Assembly (NCBI GenBank): GCA_027625915.1
Contig: JANTQA010000015.1
Location: forward strand, 1-64,000
Direction: 5' to 3'
DNA: 64,000 nt
Origin: Anaeramoeba flamelloides
Lineage: Eukaryota; Metamonada; Anaeramoebidae
Below are positions 44,640 through 58,000 of the stretch, one piece after another. Each line of letters begins with the position of its first letter. Within the stretch, counting starts at the first letter, position 1. The notes under the pieces are model-generated. The model was not told the DNA's origin, searched no databases, and saw only the letters and a program-made list of their open reading frames with translations. Position numbers and translations under genes: made by a program.

Positions 44640-44780
44640 AATCATGATTTAATGAAAAGAAAGAAAAAAGTTGAAACAAAAAAACACTGAATGGGTAAAT
44701 TTGTTGAAATTCCTCCAACAATTGTTGATGATCGATCAAATGTTATAAAAACAACTGCTGGTTGGATGTGATTTTTTGGA
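44640..44780 (-). repeat. Dispersed intergenic repeat, copy 3 (partial)
   Basis: Shares TTTGTTGAAATT, CAACAATTGTTGATGATCGATCAAAT with the repeat at 39945-40345, same orientation; only the central part is recognisable. Confidence 0.45.
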
Positions 44781-44929
44781 TTCAACAAATTTAACATTAA
44801 TCTTCTATCGTTAAATAAGAAAAAAAAAATCTCCCAATTGAAATAAAAAAGATTACTTAAAAAAGGTAAATTAGAAAATTGAAAATAAAAAACACAATTT
44901 ATTGACAAAAGATGAATTTTCATATTTTA

Positions 44930-45543
44930 GTATAATCTAGTATGTATTTTCAAATTTGATGTAAAAGAGTAGATATTTATTCTTTCAACTGTTTTAAATT
45001 GTGTCTAAAATTGTTTATATTTTATTCATATATATATATATATATATATATTTATTTTCTCGAAAAATCATTTCTAAAAGTTTTGAAAAATATTTTAATT
45101 GTTTTCAATTAATAATTCATTATAAAAATATTTTGGAGAATTTCAACAAGAAAAAGTTTTATTTTTTTTAATTGCAAAATAATAGTAACATTAACATCTA
45201 CATTAACTTCAAGATCTAATCAAAATAATAGTAACCTTCAATTAACAATTAACATTAACAGTAGTCATTAACAATTAACAATTAACATTAACAATTAACA
45301 TTAACATTATCATTAAACATTAACATTAAGAATTAACCATTCAAGATCTATATAATTTCATTATTGTACTCTATAAATAGTCTCAATATATGTTCTACTT
45401 GAAAAATCAAACCTACTCACTTCTGTGCCAAAGTTGTCACTTCTGTGCCATCATGGTGGTTTCTTGCACAGCAAGGAATTTCATGGTATAGTATCAGCAG
45501 TGGATGATTAGCAACATTAGCAAGCCAAGGAAGATATTCACGC

Positions 45544-45581
<38 letters not shown>

Positions 45582-45640
45582 TATCCACAAAAAAACATAT
45601 CCTAATCGAATCTAATCCAAAAAAATACAAAAACAAAAAA
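44930..45640 (+). repeat. TATA-bearing hairpin repeat, copy B
   Basis: Closely matches copy C. Order: (TA)n, AT block, ATTAACA runs, CTCTATAAATAGTCTC, two CACTTCTGTGCC boxes, a CCATCATGGTGG palindrome, CTTGCACAGCAAG hairpin, TATCAGCAGTGGATGATTAG, then (CAA)n. No conserved open frame runs through the copies, so if transcribed the product is probably noncoding. Confidence 0.8.
45372..45380 (+). promoter_or_regulatory. TATA box of repeat copy B
   Basis: TATAAATAG, conserved in position in copy C and as TATATATA in copy A, about 50-60 bases before the conserved hairpin core. Confidence 0.45.
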
Positions 45641-45843
45641 AAACACAAAAACAAACTATCCATAAGAAAAAAACAACATATCTACACAAATCAAACAAAT
45701 CATTAATTAACCCATTCAAATAAAATACAATAATTACTAATTTAATCACACAGTTCAACTAATCAAACATATCAAATAAATTTCAATCAACAAAACTAAA
45801 CAATTAAATGAAAATTTAGTCAAATCCACAAGATCCATTCACC

Positions 45844-46200
45844 ATGACAATTAATTCATTCAATTCACTTATATTCCCATCCATCATTTATTCTATTCAT
45901 TCAATCATCTTCAGACAATCACAATTTCAATCAAACAAATTCATACACATCATGGATCTTCAAACAAACAATCAATCAAACAATGAAAATCCCATAGTTC
46001 AAAATATCAAAAATATCAAACAAATTAAATCGACTAATCAATTCACTAATTTATCAATCATCTACAATCATTCAATCAAATCTATTCAATTTTCAAATAA
46101 AACCCAAACAACCCTACCCGATCATCATCATCATCATCATCATCATGATCATGATTATGAACATAATCAGAATAATAAAATTTCAATTTTCAAATCTTAA
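45844..46200 (+). CDS. Hypothetical low-complexity protein
   Basis: 118 codons from ATG, rich in Asn, Ser, Ile and Gln, with an eight-His run near residue 94. It lies between repeat copies B and C, downstream of the copy B TATA box. No known domain. The DNA here is rich in CAAT-type repeats that avoid stops, so a chance frame is quite possible. Confidence 0.3.
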   Translation: MTINSFNSLIFPSIIYSIHSIIFRQSQFQSNKFIHIMDLQTNNQSNNENPIVQNIKNIKQIKSTNQFTNLSIIYNHSIKSIQFSNKTQTTLPDHHHHHHHHDHDYEHNQNNKISIFKS

Positions 46201-46289
46201 AATTCAATGTAACAATATCTTACAATGCAGATCTCTATCTGTTATCATCTTTTCTAAAATTAAAAAATTTTTATTCATTTATATTTATT

Positions 46290-46822
46290 TTTATTGTCTA
46301 TAAAAATCATTTCTAAAAGTTTTGAAAAATATTTTAATTGTTTTCATTTAATAATTCAATATAAAAATATTTTGGAGAATTTCAACAAGAAAAATTTTTA
46401 TTTTTTTTAATTGCAAAATAATAGTACATTAACATTTACATTAACTTCAAGATCTATCAAAAGAATAGTAACATTCAATTAACATTAACAATTAACATTA
46501 ATCATTAACAATTAACATGAACAATTAACATTAACAATTAACATTATCATTAACATTAACATTAACATTAACATTAAGAATTAACCATTCAAGATCTATA
46601 TAATTTCATTATTGTACTCTATAAATAGTCTCAATATATATTCCACTTGAAAAATCCATAATTTTACCTACTCACTTCTGTGCCAAAGTTGTCACTTCTG
46701 TGCCATCACGGTGGTTTCTTGCACAGCAAGGAATTTCATGGTATAGTATCAGCAGTGGATGATTAGCAACATTAGCGAGCCAAGGAATATATTCACGCAT
46801 AGAATCAACAACATATCCACAA

Positions 46823-46860
<38 letters not shown>

Positions 46861-46968
46861 TATCCACAAAAAAACAACAATCAACAATAACAACATATCC
46901 ACCAAAACAACAACAAATCTACTAATCCACAAAAACACATTTTCCGAATCTAATCTAATCTAATCTAA
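46290..46968 (+). repeat. TATA-bearing hairpin repeat, copy C
   Basis: Nearly identical to copy B in the core (CCATCACGGTGG palindrome, CTTGCACAGCAAG hairpin). Ends in (CAA)n and (TAATC)n tracts that run into the MITE at 46973. Confidence 0.8.
46620..46627 (+). promoter_or_regulatory. TATA box of repeat copy C
   Basis: TATAAATA in the same context as in copy B (TTGTACTCTATAAATAGTCT). Confidence 0.45.
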
Positions 46969-46972
46969 TCTA

Positions 46973-47249
46973 CAGCCATTTCAACTCAGGTGTTAATCGG
47001 CAACTTCTCAGTACAGATATAAGTTCAATTCATATTTTTTGAAAAAATTGTTTTCAATTTGTCGGTTTCATTTCTTTAACAATTCCAAACAAATAGAAGA
47101 AAGTTTTAGTTGATCTTCAAATCCAATCATTAGCAACTAAAATAATTTTAAAATTACTTCAAATGATTTGAAATAATTTGAAATGGTTTTCAACGGTTTC
47201 CAAATGCTGAATGGGAAGTTGCCGATTCAAACCTGAGTTGAAACGGCTG
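46973..47249. mobile_element. MITE, CAGCC family, about 40 bp terminal inverted repeats
   Basis: The left end CAGCCATTTCAACTCAGGT and right end ACCTGAGTTGAAACGGCTG are complements with one mismatch; the arms extend through AATCGGCAACTTC. TA flanks at 46971-46972 and 47250-47251. 277 bp, noncoding. A third TA-target MITE family in this window. Confidence 0.9.
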
Positions 47250-47259
47250 TATATTTCCA

Positions 47260-50140
47260 TGATTTGAGAAATAATTTGTCAAAAAAATCTCAATAGTTAA
47301 TAATCTAATTTTATAAAACAAATTGATTTTTTTAACAAATAATCGACTATTTCAGTATAAAAATAAGATTGATATTTTGCAACTTTGGAGTCTTAATATT
47401 GATGTCTGAACCTCTAAATTTTTGCAAAATGTCAATTTTTTCTGAAAATGTTGGGTTTTTTATACTAATACAAGGATCATTTTTGATTGGTGAGGATCAA
47501 CAAATATACTTACTTTAATAATCGATTTTTTAGAGAGATTTGAACATTTGGTGTACTAATGTAATTTACATCCAATAACAATATACTTTGATCTTCTGCT
47601 TTACTTCGTAGACACAACCCCTTAACAAGAAATACATTATATCTCAGAAAATTTACAATTATAACATGAAATTTTAAAAACAAAACTATTTAATATCTTA
47701 AAAAAATTAATATTTATCAAAGGTAAAACCTCAAAATACAATTTAAATATGAACCAATTGTACACTTGTGTCTTCCTAACTTCCAAGAACCAAGTCTAAA
47801 AAAAAGTTAAAATTTTGTAATGGATTAAAGTTTGTCAAAAGTGGCTATTTACACCGATCTTGATTAAATTTACAATATATATTTATATGTCTGGTACTTT
47901 TTTGTTTTATATAGTGTTCAATATAAAAATTATTTACCTCGGTAACTAGTAAACTTAAAAAAATTTTAAGTAAAATTTATAAAAATTTAAAAAAACAACA
48001 ATGCATATTGGAATTGAAAAATAACGTCAAAATATTATTACCCCTAATCTAAATATCGTTTAATACTTAATTTGGAGAAATAAATTATTTTTTTTAAAAG
48101 TTTGATCCATTTTACTCAAGATTTGAAAAGTTCAAAATCCAAAAAATTTCTGAATTATTTGAAAAAAATTACAATAATTATTTTAAACTTAGATTAACTA
48201 TAATTTATTTATCAGAAGAATAGTTCTAATCAATTTATTTCTTTTTATTATAACAATAATATAAGAAAAAAAAAAACCAACCAATAAAAGTATCAATTCT
48301 TACAAAATACCTTTTTAAAACTAGTAAAAAACAACTTTATTACCTGAAGTAATACTTTTTAATTTGATTATTTTTAATCAATAATTAACAACCGTATATT
48401 TATTATTTAAGTGGTTTAGTAAAAAGACAAAGATTAAAAGATTTCAAGGGACTTTAATATTATTACTCAATTTTTTAAATATTGTCAATAATTAAAAACA
48501 ATTTAAATTAACAATTAACATTAAAAAATAATAAATACAATTAAATTACTTGATTTTGATCAACTATTAGTTCCTTGAATAAAAACTGAATATTTGAAAA
48601 AGAATATATATAATTGTTGAAAGAAACATAATTAATGAAATCTGTAAAAAGTAAGGTAAATAATTATTGAAAAAATCTTGGAATAATAAATTTAGGTAAA
48701 AACTTATGTTTAAATATGAAATATTAATTATTAAGCGAACCAAAATACTCATATTATGACAAATGATTCCAACTTATTATTATCATTTATTTTTATTCTA
48801 CTTAAATATGATGCTCAATAAAAAAATTTACAAAAATTATAAATATAATGAAAGAATAAAAATAAAGATAAAACATTTAAATTTTGCTTTTTTTCAAAAG
48901 TACCTTTTGACCAAATAAAAAAACATATATATTTTTTATTATATAAACACCCAATTTTGTTTCTTATGAAAAATATTTTTTTATTAGTCAAAATAAAATT
49001 TTGTATTTATTTTTCTAAAAATGAGAATTATATAAAATTTAAATTACAAATCAATAAAAATAATAATAAATATTAATAAAAATTTGATTATTTTCATCAC
49101 CACAAAAATACTCTTGATTAAAAAAACCAAAAAAAAAAAAAACTCAATAAAATGTGTACATATATTTTGTATGTGTGAAAATATTTAAAAAAGATAAAAT
49201 TTCCAATATTATTTATTGAAAAAAAAAAATAAATAAAAAAAAACAAAGGGATGTCGATTTTAATTATAGAGTTTCAGTGTAGTATGTAAACAAAAAATTT
49301 AAATGAAATAAATTCTAGAATTATTACAAAAAATGTAACAAAAAAACACCTGGTGAGATATACTTGGAAAAATTTGTGATAATATGATAATCAAATATCA
49401 ATAATAACACATTATTGAACTAAACCCTTTGTTTGGACCAGTCTATAAACTTTGCAAAATATTAGAGAAGTTTTAATGATATCTTTTACAATTCACTGAA
49501 TAAGTTTGAAGAATAGTAAATATTATTAAAAAATCATGATTATCAAAAACATTAAGATAATCAATAATAGTACAAAAAATCATAAATTGCTCTATCTATC
49601 AAATTGTGATAATTGTAGAAATAATTTAATAAATCTCCAAATTACCTTTATTAAAAATTCTAGCTATTTTATAGTTGATTAATTATTATCAATCCAATGA
49701 TATTTTTAAATAGAAAAAGTATATTTAATCAAAAATAGATCTTGAAAAAAAATAGAAATTTATGGAACATAAATAACCAAAAATAAACTTCATTTAATTA
49801 ATGATCAAATCTAGATTTTCATTGTATTTAATTTTTATTTTGATTCGGAAATTGGTTAATCCCATTAACAAACAATATAAATAATAAAAAGCAATATAAT
49901 TATTTCTGAGTCAATCTTGGTATTATAAATTAATAGGATTAAAAAGCCGTGAAAAAAAAAAAAAGAAACCATTTACCCATTCTTTAAAGAATGTACTCCT
50001 AGATCAAAAACATTTTCAATACCCTTTAAAAACTGAAAAGGAGTTGGATAACGTTTCCAAAGCATTCATAACAACCTACCCACATTATCACATATTATTA
50101 CAATTGTTGTACACTTACTTTTAATTGTTTTTTTTTCTGG
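47260..50140. other. AT-rich intergenic region
   Basis: About 2.9 kb of very AT-rich DNA. No gene, repeat unit or structured element recognised. Confidence 0.5.
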
Positions 50141-50175
50141 TTATTTTTGTATTGTTATAAAATACAAGGATTTTT

Positions 50176-51212
50176 GAATCCGAATAATAAAAAAACGATA
50201 AAAACTTTAATTCCAAAAGAAATCCAATATCTTGGTATTTGGCTAGATAAAAAAACACATTTAAAATTTAACCTTGATAAAGTTAGAAAAAAATTTCAAA
50301 AATCTAGTCAATATTTTAGAACAAAAAAAATTTACTAATTGGTTAAAAATTCAATTTTTTAAAGCCGTTTTACACAGTCAATTATTATATGGATTAGAAA
50401 TATTTGATCTAACTGAAAATGATTTCAAAGAAATAGACATTTGGATCAATAAAAAAATCACTAAATTCCTTTTAAAAATTAATCCACATTCCCCAAGACT
50501 TATTTATAAAACAGAAGCAAAAATTGATTCAGCAAGGATAACGATATATAAGAGAAAATATAAATTAATTCAAAAATTAAATTTTTTAGGATTCGAAAAC
50601 TAATTAAACTTCTGCCATTTAGAAAAAAAGAAGTTGAAAATATTAAATGGAAATCTTAAACATTAAAAGATTTGGAATTAGAATTAGACAACTATCGAAT
50701 TAATCAATTAAAGAATAGCCCAAGTTGGAAAGTACGATAATACCTAAAAATCGTTACTATTCAAGGAAATATTAATAAACAACAAAAATATTTAAAATGG
50801 GAAGGCTCTACCTCAATCTTAAAACTTAGAACATTTACAAATTATTTTAACAGGTACTCTTATGTTATGAATGAAGATAAATCAAAATTATGTAAGTTAT
50901 GTAAAAAAATCAAAAAAAGTAGATAGCATTGAAGTTTCGGATCATTTTCTCTGGAACTGCCCAGCCTATGAAAATAATAGTAAAATCTGGATACCTGAAT
51001 TAAAAAAGATTAATATATCTCATATATTAAAAAACAATAATATTTCTAATATTATTGAAAGAAAAGATTCCATAACTTTATTAGCCCTAGTGGAAAACAA
51101 AAGTATATGGAAATCTTTAAAAAAATTTCTAAATCACAATTTAGGAATTAGGGCAAACAAGATGAACTAAAAACTCCTCCCTTAAACAATAAAAAAAAAA
51201 AAAAAAAAAAAA
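50176..51212 (+). mobile_element. 5'-truncated LINE fragment with poly(A) tail
   Basis: Plus-strand protein matches the C-terminal part of the RT of the LINE at 30650-37402: IQYLGIWLDKKTHLKFNLDK, then FFKAVLHSQLLYGLEIFDL, then a C-terminal finger (LCKLCKK...DHFLWNC). Frames change at about 50330, 50605 and 50900 and stops occur between 50640 and 50760. It ends in a long A run (51191-51214). AATACAAGGATTTTT at 50161-50175 recurs at 51213-51227 as target-site duplication. Identity to the other LINE is moderate, so this is a different subfamily, dead on arrival by 5' truncation. Confidence 0.88.
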
Positions 51213-51229
51213 AATACAAGGATTTTTTT

Positions 51230-52031
51230 TTAGTTTTTTTTTTAATCGGCATCCTATTTAAAAGGGAAAATTTTCTTTCTTCTTTTTTAGTTATTTAATC
51301 TTAGAAAGTAGTAACCCCATTTTGAAAACACATATCTATTCTATATTCAAGTGTATTGTTAAAAATAGACTTTGTATTTTTTTATTATAAGACTCATGGT
51401 AATTTTATTGCGGTTAAAAAAAAAATAAACAATAACATTTTTTTTCACTAAACAAACACATTCTGTTTATAAAAGTTTTCTGAATTACAAAACTTTCAGA
51501 CCCATAAGATAATTTAAAGCCTTTTCAAACCCTTTCCACACTTTATAAATGTCAAAATCATTTAAAAAGTTAAAGTATTTTTTGTAAGGTGATTAGCAAA
51601 AAAATTAATTTTTCATTAACTTGAGATTTTTATTTATTTCACGAAAATGTGGATTATCAATATTTTTGGTGACAAAGAATATACTAATTACAATTTTTTT
51701 AAAATTATTGTAAATTTATTTCTAATATCGTGATAATCATAAGAACTCATCAAAACCTCCAATCTATATCAGATTAACAATTAATGTGTAGACAGTTTGA
51801 ATTAAAAATTATTATTCAATGTAAAACAAAAAATTAATTTATACATTTGTTATGAAAACAAAATAAATCTTCTAAAAATAAAATCAAAAAAAAATAAAAA
51901 ATCAAAATCAAAAATTTTATTTTAGATCAAAACAGAAAAATAATAAATGAAAATTGTGAAAAAAAAAAAAAAAATCATCAAAAAAAAGGGGATGAAACTT
52001 GAAACAGTTTAAAAAAAAAAATTAAAAATCT
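51230..52031. other. AT-rich 3' flank of the ubiquitin protease gene
   Basis: Noncoding AT-rich DNA between the LINE fragment and the stop codon of the large minus-strand gene. No element recognised. Confidence 0.5.
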
Positions 52032-55000
52032 TTAATTTAAATTTGAAATAAAAAAGCCAGCCAATTGATTCAAATGATCAATATTTTGTTTTTGGATAAG
52101 CTCTAAAATAATTCTCAAATTAGGGAATTTCAACGATACATAAGAAAAGGATTTAGTATTATTTTCTAATAAAATTTTTGAAAGAGTTAATATTCTTTTA
52201 ATTAAGAATTTATTATCTAGAACTGTATTTTCATTAAACACCGACAATGAATTAACTAATTCTTGTATCAATTCTTGGAATATCACTGAATGTGTATCGA
52301 TTGAAGAAAGTAATGTAATATTTTTTATAAAGGAAAAATAATGTTCATTATTAAATAATTTTTCGTTAAATATGATCTCAAAATAATAATCCAAAAAAAT
52401 TTGATTGTTTGTTGATATAATTTGGATTTGTTCTTCATTTGATAAATTTTTTATTAGCTTTGAATAAAGGTTGATATACTGTAAATGTAGCTTGTCATTA
52501 TTAACAAATAATTTCAAGAAATAGAAATTAATAGAAAATAAATTTTCATTAATTAAACTATATAATTGGCTATTATCTAAACAGGTAACAAACATTTTTT
52601 CGATAAATTGATGAAATTCATCATATTGGAAATATAAAGGATTAATAAAAGTGGAATCATTTAGAGCATTTTCATGAATGGTGATGACATTACCATTGAG
52701 AGCCCTTATAACATGTTGAACACTTTTACCGACAAAGGGCAATACAATTTTAGCACACTTTATTGACGCTTTTGTTAATTCAACACTCAGCTCATCATTT
52801 TCGCTTTGCAATAGATTAATAATTATAAACATCGTTAGAAATAAATTGCTTTTCCCAGTCCAATTAGCCAATGTAATTTCTAAATCATTAACTTCCATTT
52901 CTATTTCCCTTTCCTTTTTAAATTCATTTTCATTTTCCTTTTCCTTTCCCTTTCCCTTTTCCTTTCCCTTTTCCTTTTCCTTTTCCTTTAGGTTTTCATT
53001 ATTAATTTTTTGTTCATTTTTAAAATCTATCGTCCAAGTAGTGATAGTATTCAAATAATTAATAATATTTGTGACCACTTGTAAAATTTCTTTATTTTGA
53101 TTAACAATATAGGATATCGAATAATTTTTTAGAAATTTGATATTATCAATAACATAAAAAGACAGCATATCTAAACCACCCCCTTGGCAAAACAACATCA
53201 TATTATCATTATTAATTGTTAATTTTTTACAAATATATAAAAAGTTTGCCATTTTTTTATTATTAAAACTTTTAACATCTTTGATTGTTAATTTTAAAAA
53301 ATGGTTTAAAAATTTGTTAATAAACTCTGGTGATTCCATTAATAACTCGAATAAATTAATTATTTCTGGTTGATATTCTAAATAATATTTTGATATTAAT
53401 AATAATATTATGATGGTATTTTTAATTCTTTTAGAATTTCTTAATAAATTTAAAAAGTCGTCTGATTGCCTTGAACAATAATTTAAAATCGAAAAAAAAT
53501 GTGGTATTAGTTCGATATTATAATCTTTAGCATATCGGCTATGGCCATTTAATGCTAAACAAAAGTTCTTTAATATTAATCTATTTTCTTCCCTTGCTAA
53601 AACGTTTTTAATTAGTTGCTTATCATTATTAAGTTGCAATAGTTTTGATAAAAATACTATTAAGGATTTTTTATTTAAATCCTGTGGAATTTGATATTGC
53701 TCTATTTTTTGTAATAATTGCAATAAATGCCCAATATTATCAAATATTTTTTCAATATATATGATTTGACTTTTTTCGTTGTTGAATAATTCTAAATAAA
53801 AGGTTAAAATCTCAAATAATTCAGCCAATCTTTTACTGTCGCCATTATAACTACTACTCCAAGTATGAGAATAACCCGTATTGCCAAAACCTTGATACCG
53901 TGATTTATTGGAAGTTGACGAAGTGGTCTGGGAATCATTATTTTCTTTGCTTTCGTTATCACTTGAATCACTTTGATGGTCTTCTTTAATTTTTTCATCC
54001 TTATATAAAACTGGAATAATTTTTTTAACTAAATTTAATAGTTCTTCAAATAATGAAATTAATAAATCATAATTTGGACTTTCTTGATTAAAATAGTATT
54101 TAATTATTTCTATTAATAGCTCTTTACCGGCAATTCTAACTTCAGAATCATTTTTATAAGTTAAGAAACTTTCAATCCATTTGTTTTTTAATTTAAAGAA
54201 AGTTACAGATAAAAATGGAATTTTTTTTAAAAATTTGGGCAAATGTTCAAAGGTTCCGCTGTCAATTCTTTGTCTTTGTAATTTTTTATTCATAATTATT
54301 ATTAATTCATTAATTAGGTTATTTAATAATTCCTTTTCCTTTTCCTTAATTTCCCATTTTGCTTTATATAATTGCAATTCTTCTTCTTTTTTTTCCTTTC
54401 CACTCTTCTTCTTTCTTCTTTTCTTCTTTCTCTTTTCTCCATTTTTTAAAAGATCTCTTTTATTACCATACTCATCATATTCATCCGAATCACTGCTCAT
54501 TGATTCATTAATTTCAATTTTTTCATTATCGTTATCATTATCATTATCATTATCATCATCATTATCATCATCATTATCATCATCATCATCATCATCAGCA
54601 TTATCATTATCATTATCATTATCAGAAGTAATTGGTGATAATATATAATCCTCAACATCTATAGGTTTAATTCCAATTTCATTAAAAATCATTATAAAGG
54701 AATTTAATATACCTTTAATTTGCCTTCCAGAAGCTTTCTCCAAACTTGAGAAAATTATTTTAACCAAATCTTGAATTATATTTGGATTAATATTTAATAT
54801 ATACTTCATTATTTTAGTAATATGTAAAGTACAACGATCCATTTTCATATTATTAATTAAAAATTTGGATTTAAAAATCATATAATTATCAATAATTGAA
54901 AATTTTTGCTTTAACTTAATTGATAATTTTATTAATTTTTTAATAATTAAACAACTGATGGAAATCTCTTCATCAAAACGATATAAATCCCTATTTTTCA

Positions 55001-58000
55001 ATGAATGCTTTTTTTTGAAAACTTTTAATGGTGATTGTCTTTGTAAAGAGAAATCGATTAATAATGTAATAAAATTCATTTTTAATAAAAATTGGTTAAT
55101 TAATGGATTAAATTTAATGAATTCATATAAAAAGTTAAGATACCCATCAATTAGAAAATAGTGTCTCGTAATATTGGTGAAATGAGTTAAAAAGTTCATT
55201 AAAAATTTGATTAAAACAGAATTCCATTTTGTTTCCTCGGATAATAGAATGCTATTATATGCCTTAATAAATGGCTCTGAAATTTTATTAAATTTATTTT
55301 GATCTTCTTCAATTAAATATTCTTCTTCCTCTTGCCCTTCTTGCTGTTTGCTGTTTCCCTTCAAGATATTTTCCAATAATAGAATATCCTTTTGAATTAA
55401 CTCGATATTATTTTTATTCTTAATCACATTTCTAAAAGCGATTTTAATCAATGCAAAAAATTTATTTTGCACTTGCATATCGTTGGATTTCCAAAAGATT
55501 TGATCAAATAATCCCGTTTCAGCAATACTCAATTGCTCTAATAGCCAAGTTGAAAGCTTTTCATTAACTAACATTGTTTCCAATACGCCGATCCATTCTA
55601 TCGTTTTTTTTTCAGATCCCGAAGGTCCCAAAATTTTGAAAATATATTGGATGAAAATTTGAGTAGATAATAGTTCTAATCCATTCGTTACTTTATTATT
55701 TTCATCTGTTGAATTAATTAACTGCTGGCTATTGTTTAATTTATTATTCTTGTTACCAAGGTTTGTTAATTCAATAATGAAATTTGAATAAGATTTATTT
55801 AATACATTTTTTCTAATTAGCGAGTTTGTGTTTTCTTTCAATTTTGCCTTAAATAGCTTGCTTGAACTTTTGGATGGCACAAATTCTGGCCAAACGTCTT
55901 TGTCCTCTTTCGGGAAAGTATCCTTTCTTTGATATAAAAGCATATATGCAGAATAGCTTTTATTGCCGGACGAATAATAATAGCCACCCTTTGAATACGC
56001 ACCACCAAAGGTATCTTGGCCAAGTTTATTTTGGTCATATCGCGTGACACTATAATCATCACATTTCAACCATTTATTTGTCAAAATGGTCTGGTCCTTC
56101 CGGGACTCCCTTTCGCGCACATACGAATAATAATGCCCAAATTCCGCGCTTCCAGAATGGATCAAGGCGCCGACTAAGACATAATCATAGCACGTATTTG
56201 GCGATTCATAATCTTCAAAATTGGCATGGTTCTTGTTTTTACTGTTTTGGCTTTCCTCCTTCATAATTCCCTCTCGAGTGTATTTGTATAAATTTAATTC
56301 ATCGGGGTATTCATAGCGTTCGTTTACTTTATATCTCTGGAAAGTCTGCATATTAAATTCAAATCGCTTTAAATGGAAAATCAAAACTCTTGGGAGAGTA
56401 TGGAAACAAGTCCTTTTCAATGCATCGACTTTTTTGCCCAATTGCTCCAAATAATATTGATTGTCACCAATTAATTTGTCACCAGAAATAAATTGATCTA
56501 AAGATTCATAAATGTTTTTTTTTTTAATTACATCCAATGAAATGGTATAAAAATCTCCAGATCGTTCAGAAATGTAACCAGATTCCAGGGCAATAATTTG
56601 GCCTGATGTTTTACCAACAAATATATTTTTTAAAAAGTTTTTTTCTTTCTTGAGCTTTAAATGATCTTCGATTTTGCCAAATAGTCTATTGAGGAATTCA
56701 TATGCATCTTCTTGGATATATGGATTAATTGGATTGCCATCCCAATCGGTAAAGGATTTACAAAAATTCGATGTTGTTACTCCTTGCCCATCACCTTTCC
56801 ATAACTCTCCAAAAACGTTTTGTAATTGATAATAAAAATTTGGTATTTCTTTTTTTTTTTCCTTGTCTTGCTTCTTTTCTTGCTTGTTATCTTTTTTTTT
56901 ATTCTTTGTTTTTGTGGTATTGCTTGCGCCTGAATCTGCACCACCAGCACCAACCATTTCTATTTCCATTTCCATATCATCATCATCATCGTCATCGTCA
57001 TCATCATCATCATCGTCGTCGTCGTCGGCGTCGTCATCGTAGTCTTCATCACTTAAATTATTATTAAAGTCTTTATTTTTTAAATTTTCAGGCAAAGTTT
57101 CGTTAACCATTAATAAACATTTTCTAAATTCAGGTGTATGGAATAATTGTTGTAATAAAGAATTCATATAACATGTTGCTCCCAAATTTACTAAACCAAC
57201 ATAATCCACTTTTGATTTTCTACTCTGATAATAATAAGAAACTTTTCTTTCTTTTTGTGGTGGTTCGATATCATATTGGAAATTATACAATAATTTTGCC
57301 AAAGTTTTAAAATTATTAACGTTTTCTTTAATTAATTCGATTAACAGCAAGTAAACAATTTTTATTGATTTTTCTGTTTTACATTTTGCCCCCACTGTGG
57401 GTTTATCGTTATTGTTATCATTTTCATTATCCTTGTTAATTAAAATAGAAAACAAACAATCATTAAACAAAAATTCAATTAAATTGAATTTATTAGATTC
57501 CTCTGCAAATTTTGGTTCATTTTTTGTTAATGAAATAACAATTTTAAATAAACCAATTAATGTATCATCAGTCTGATCAAGTTCGCCACTACCTTGTTCA
57601 ACAATTGGTCTACTGATTGCAATACTGATTGATTGTTCAAATAATTTTGAAAAATTAAATTCTTTGTCAAGATTTTTTTCTTTATTACCTTGATAAATTA
57701 AATCGATTAATAAGCTAATTAATTCTAAAAAATTACCAACTTCACCCATTTCTTCTTCTTCTTCTATTTTTTCTTTTTCTATTTCTTCTGTTTTAATACT
57801 TTTGTTTTTGTTTTCATTTTCGTTTTCGTTTTCGTTTTCATTTTCATTTTCCTCTTGGTCTTCTTTTTCAATAATTATTCCAGATTTTTCAAAAATATCT
57901 TTATACTCAAAAAAAATTTCAATTAAGACCGTTAATAATTGCTTGCTAGCCTCAGAATCTTTTAAACATATCCTATATAAACCGTTAATCACTTTAATAG

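Larger units (their letters stand above)
41880..44640. other. AT-rich intergenic region with low-complexity tracts
   Basis: Contains a long T-rich run (about 42395-42470), a 9 bp minisatellite and a (AAAGGAACC)n tract (43665-43715), listed or noted separately. Near 44030-44265 one plus-strand frame reads protein-like on both sides of a single TGA (GSNSLFEFCELVNYVLKMDE before it), a possible decayed gene of unknown family. Confidence 0.4.

Noticed and set aside
46672-46938. Minus-strand frame with a poly-Cys run
   Set aside because: It comes from the (CAA)n tail of repeat copy C read backwards and is not conserved in copy B.
56771-57067. Plus-strand His/Arg-rich frame
   Set aside because: Antisense of the poly-Asp insert of the ubiquitin protease gene.
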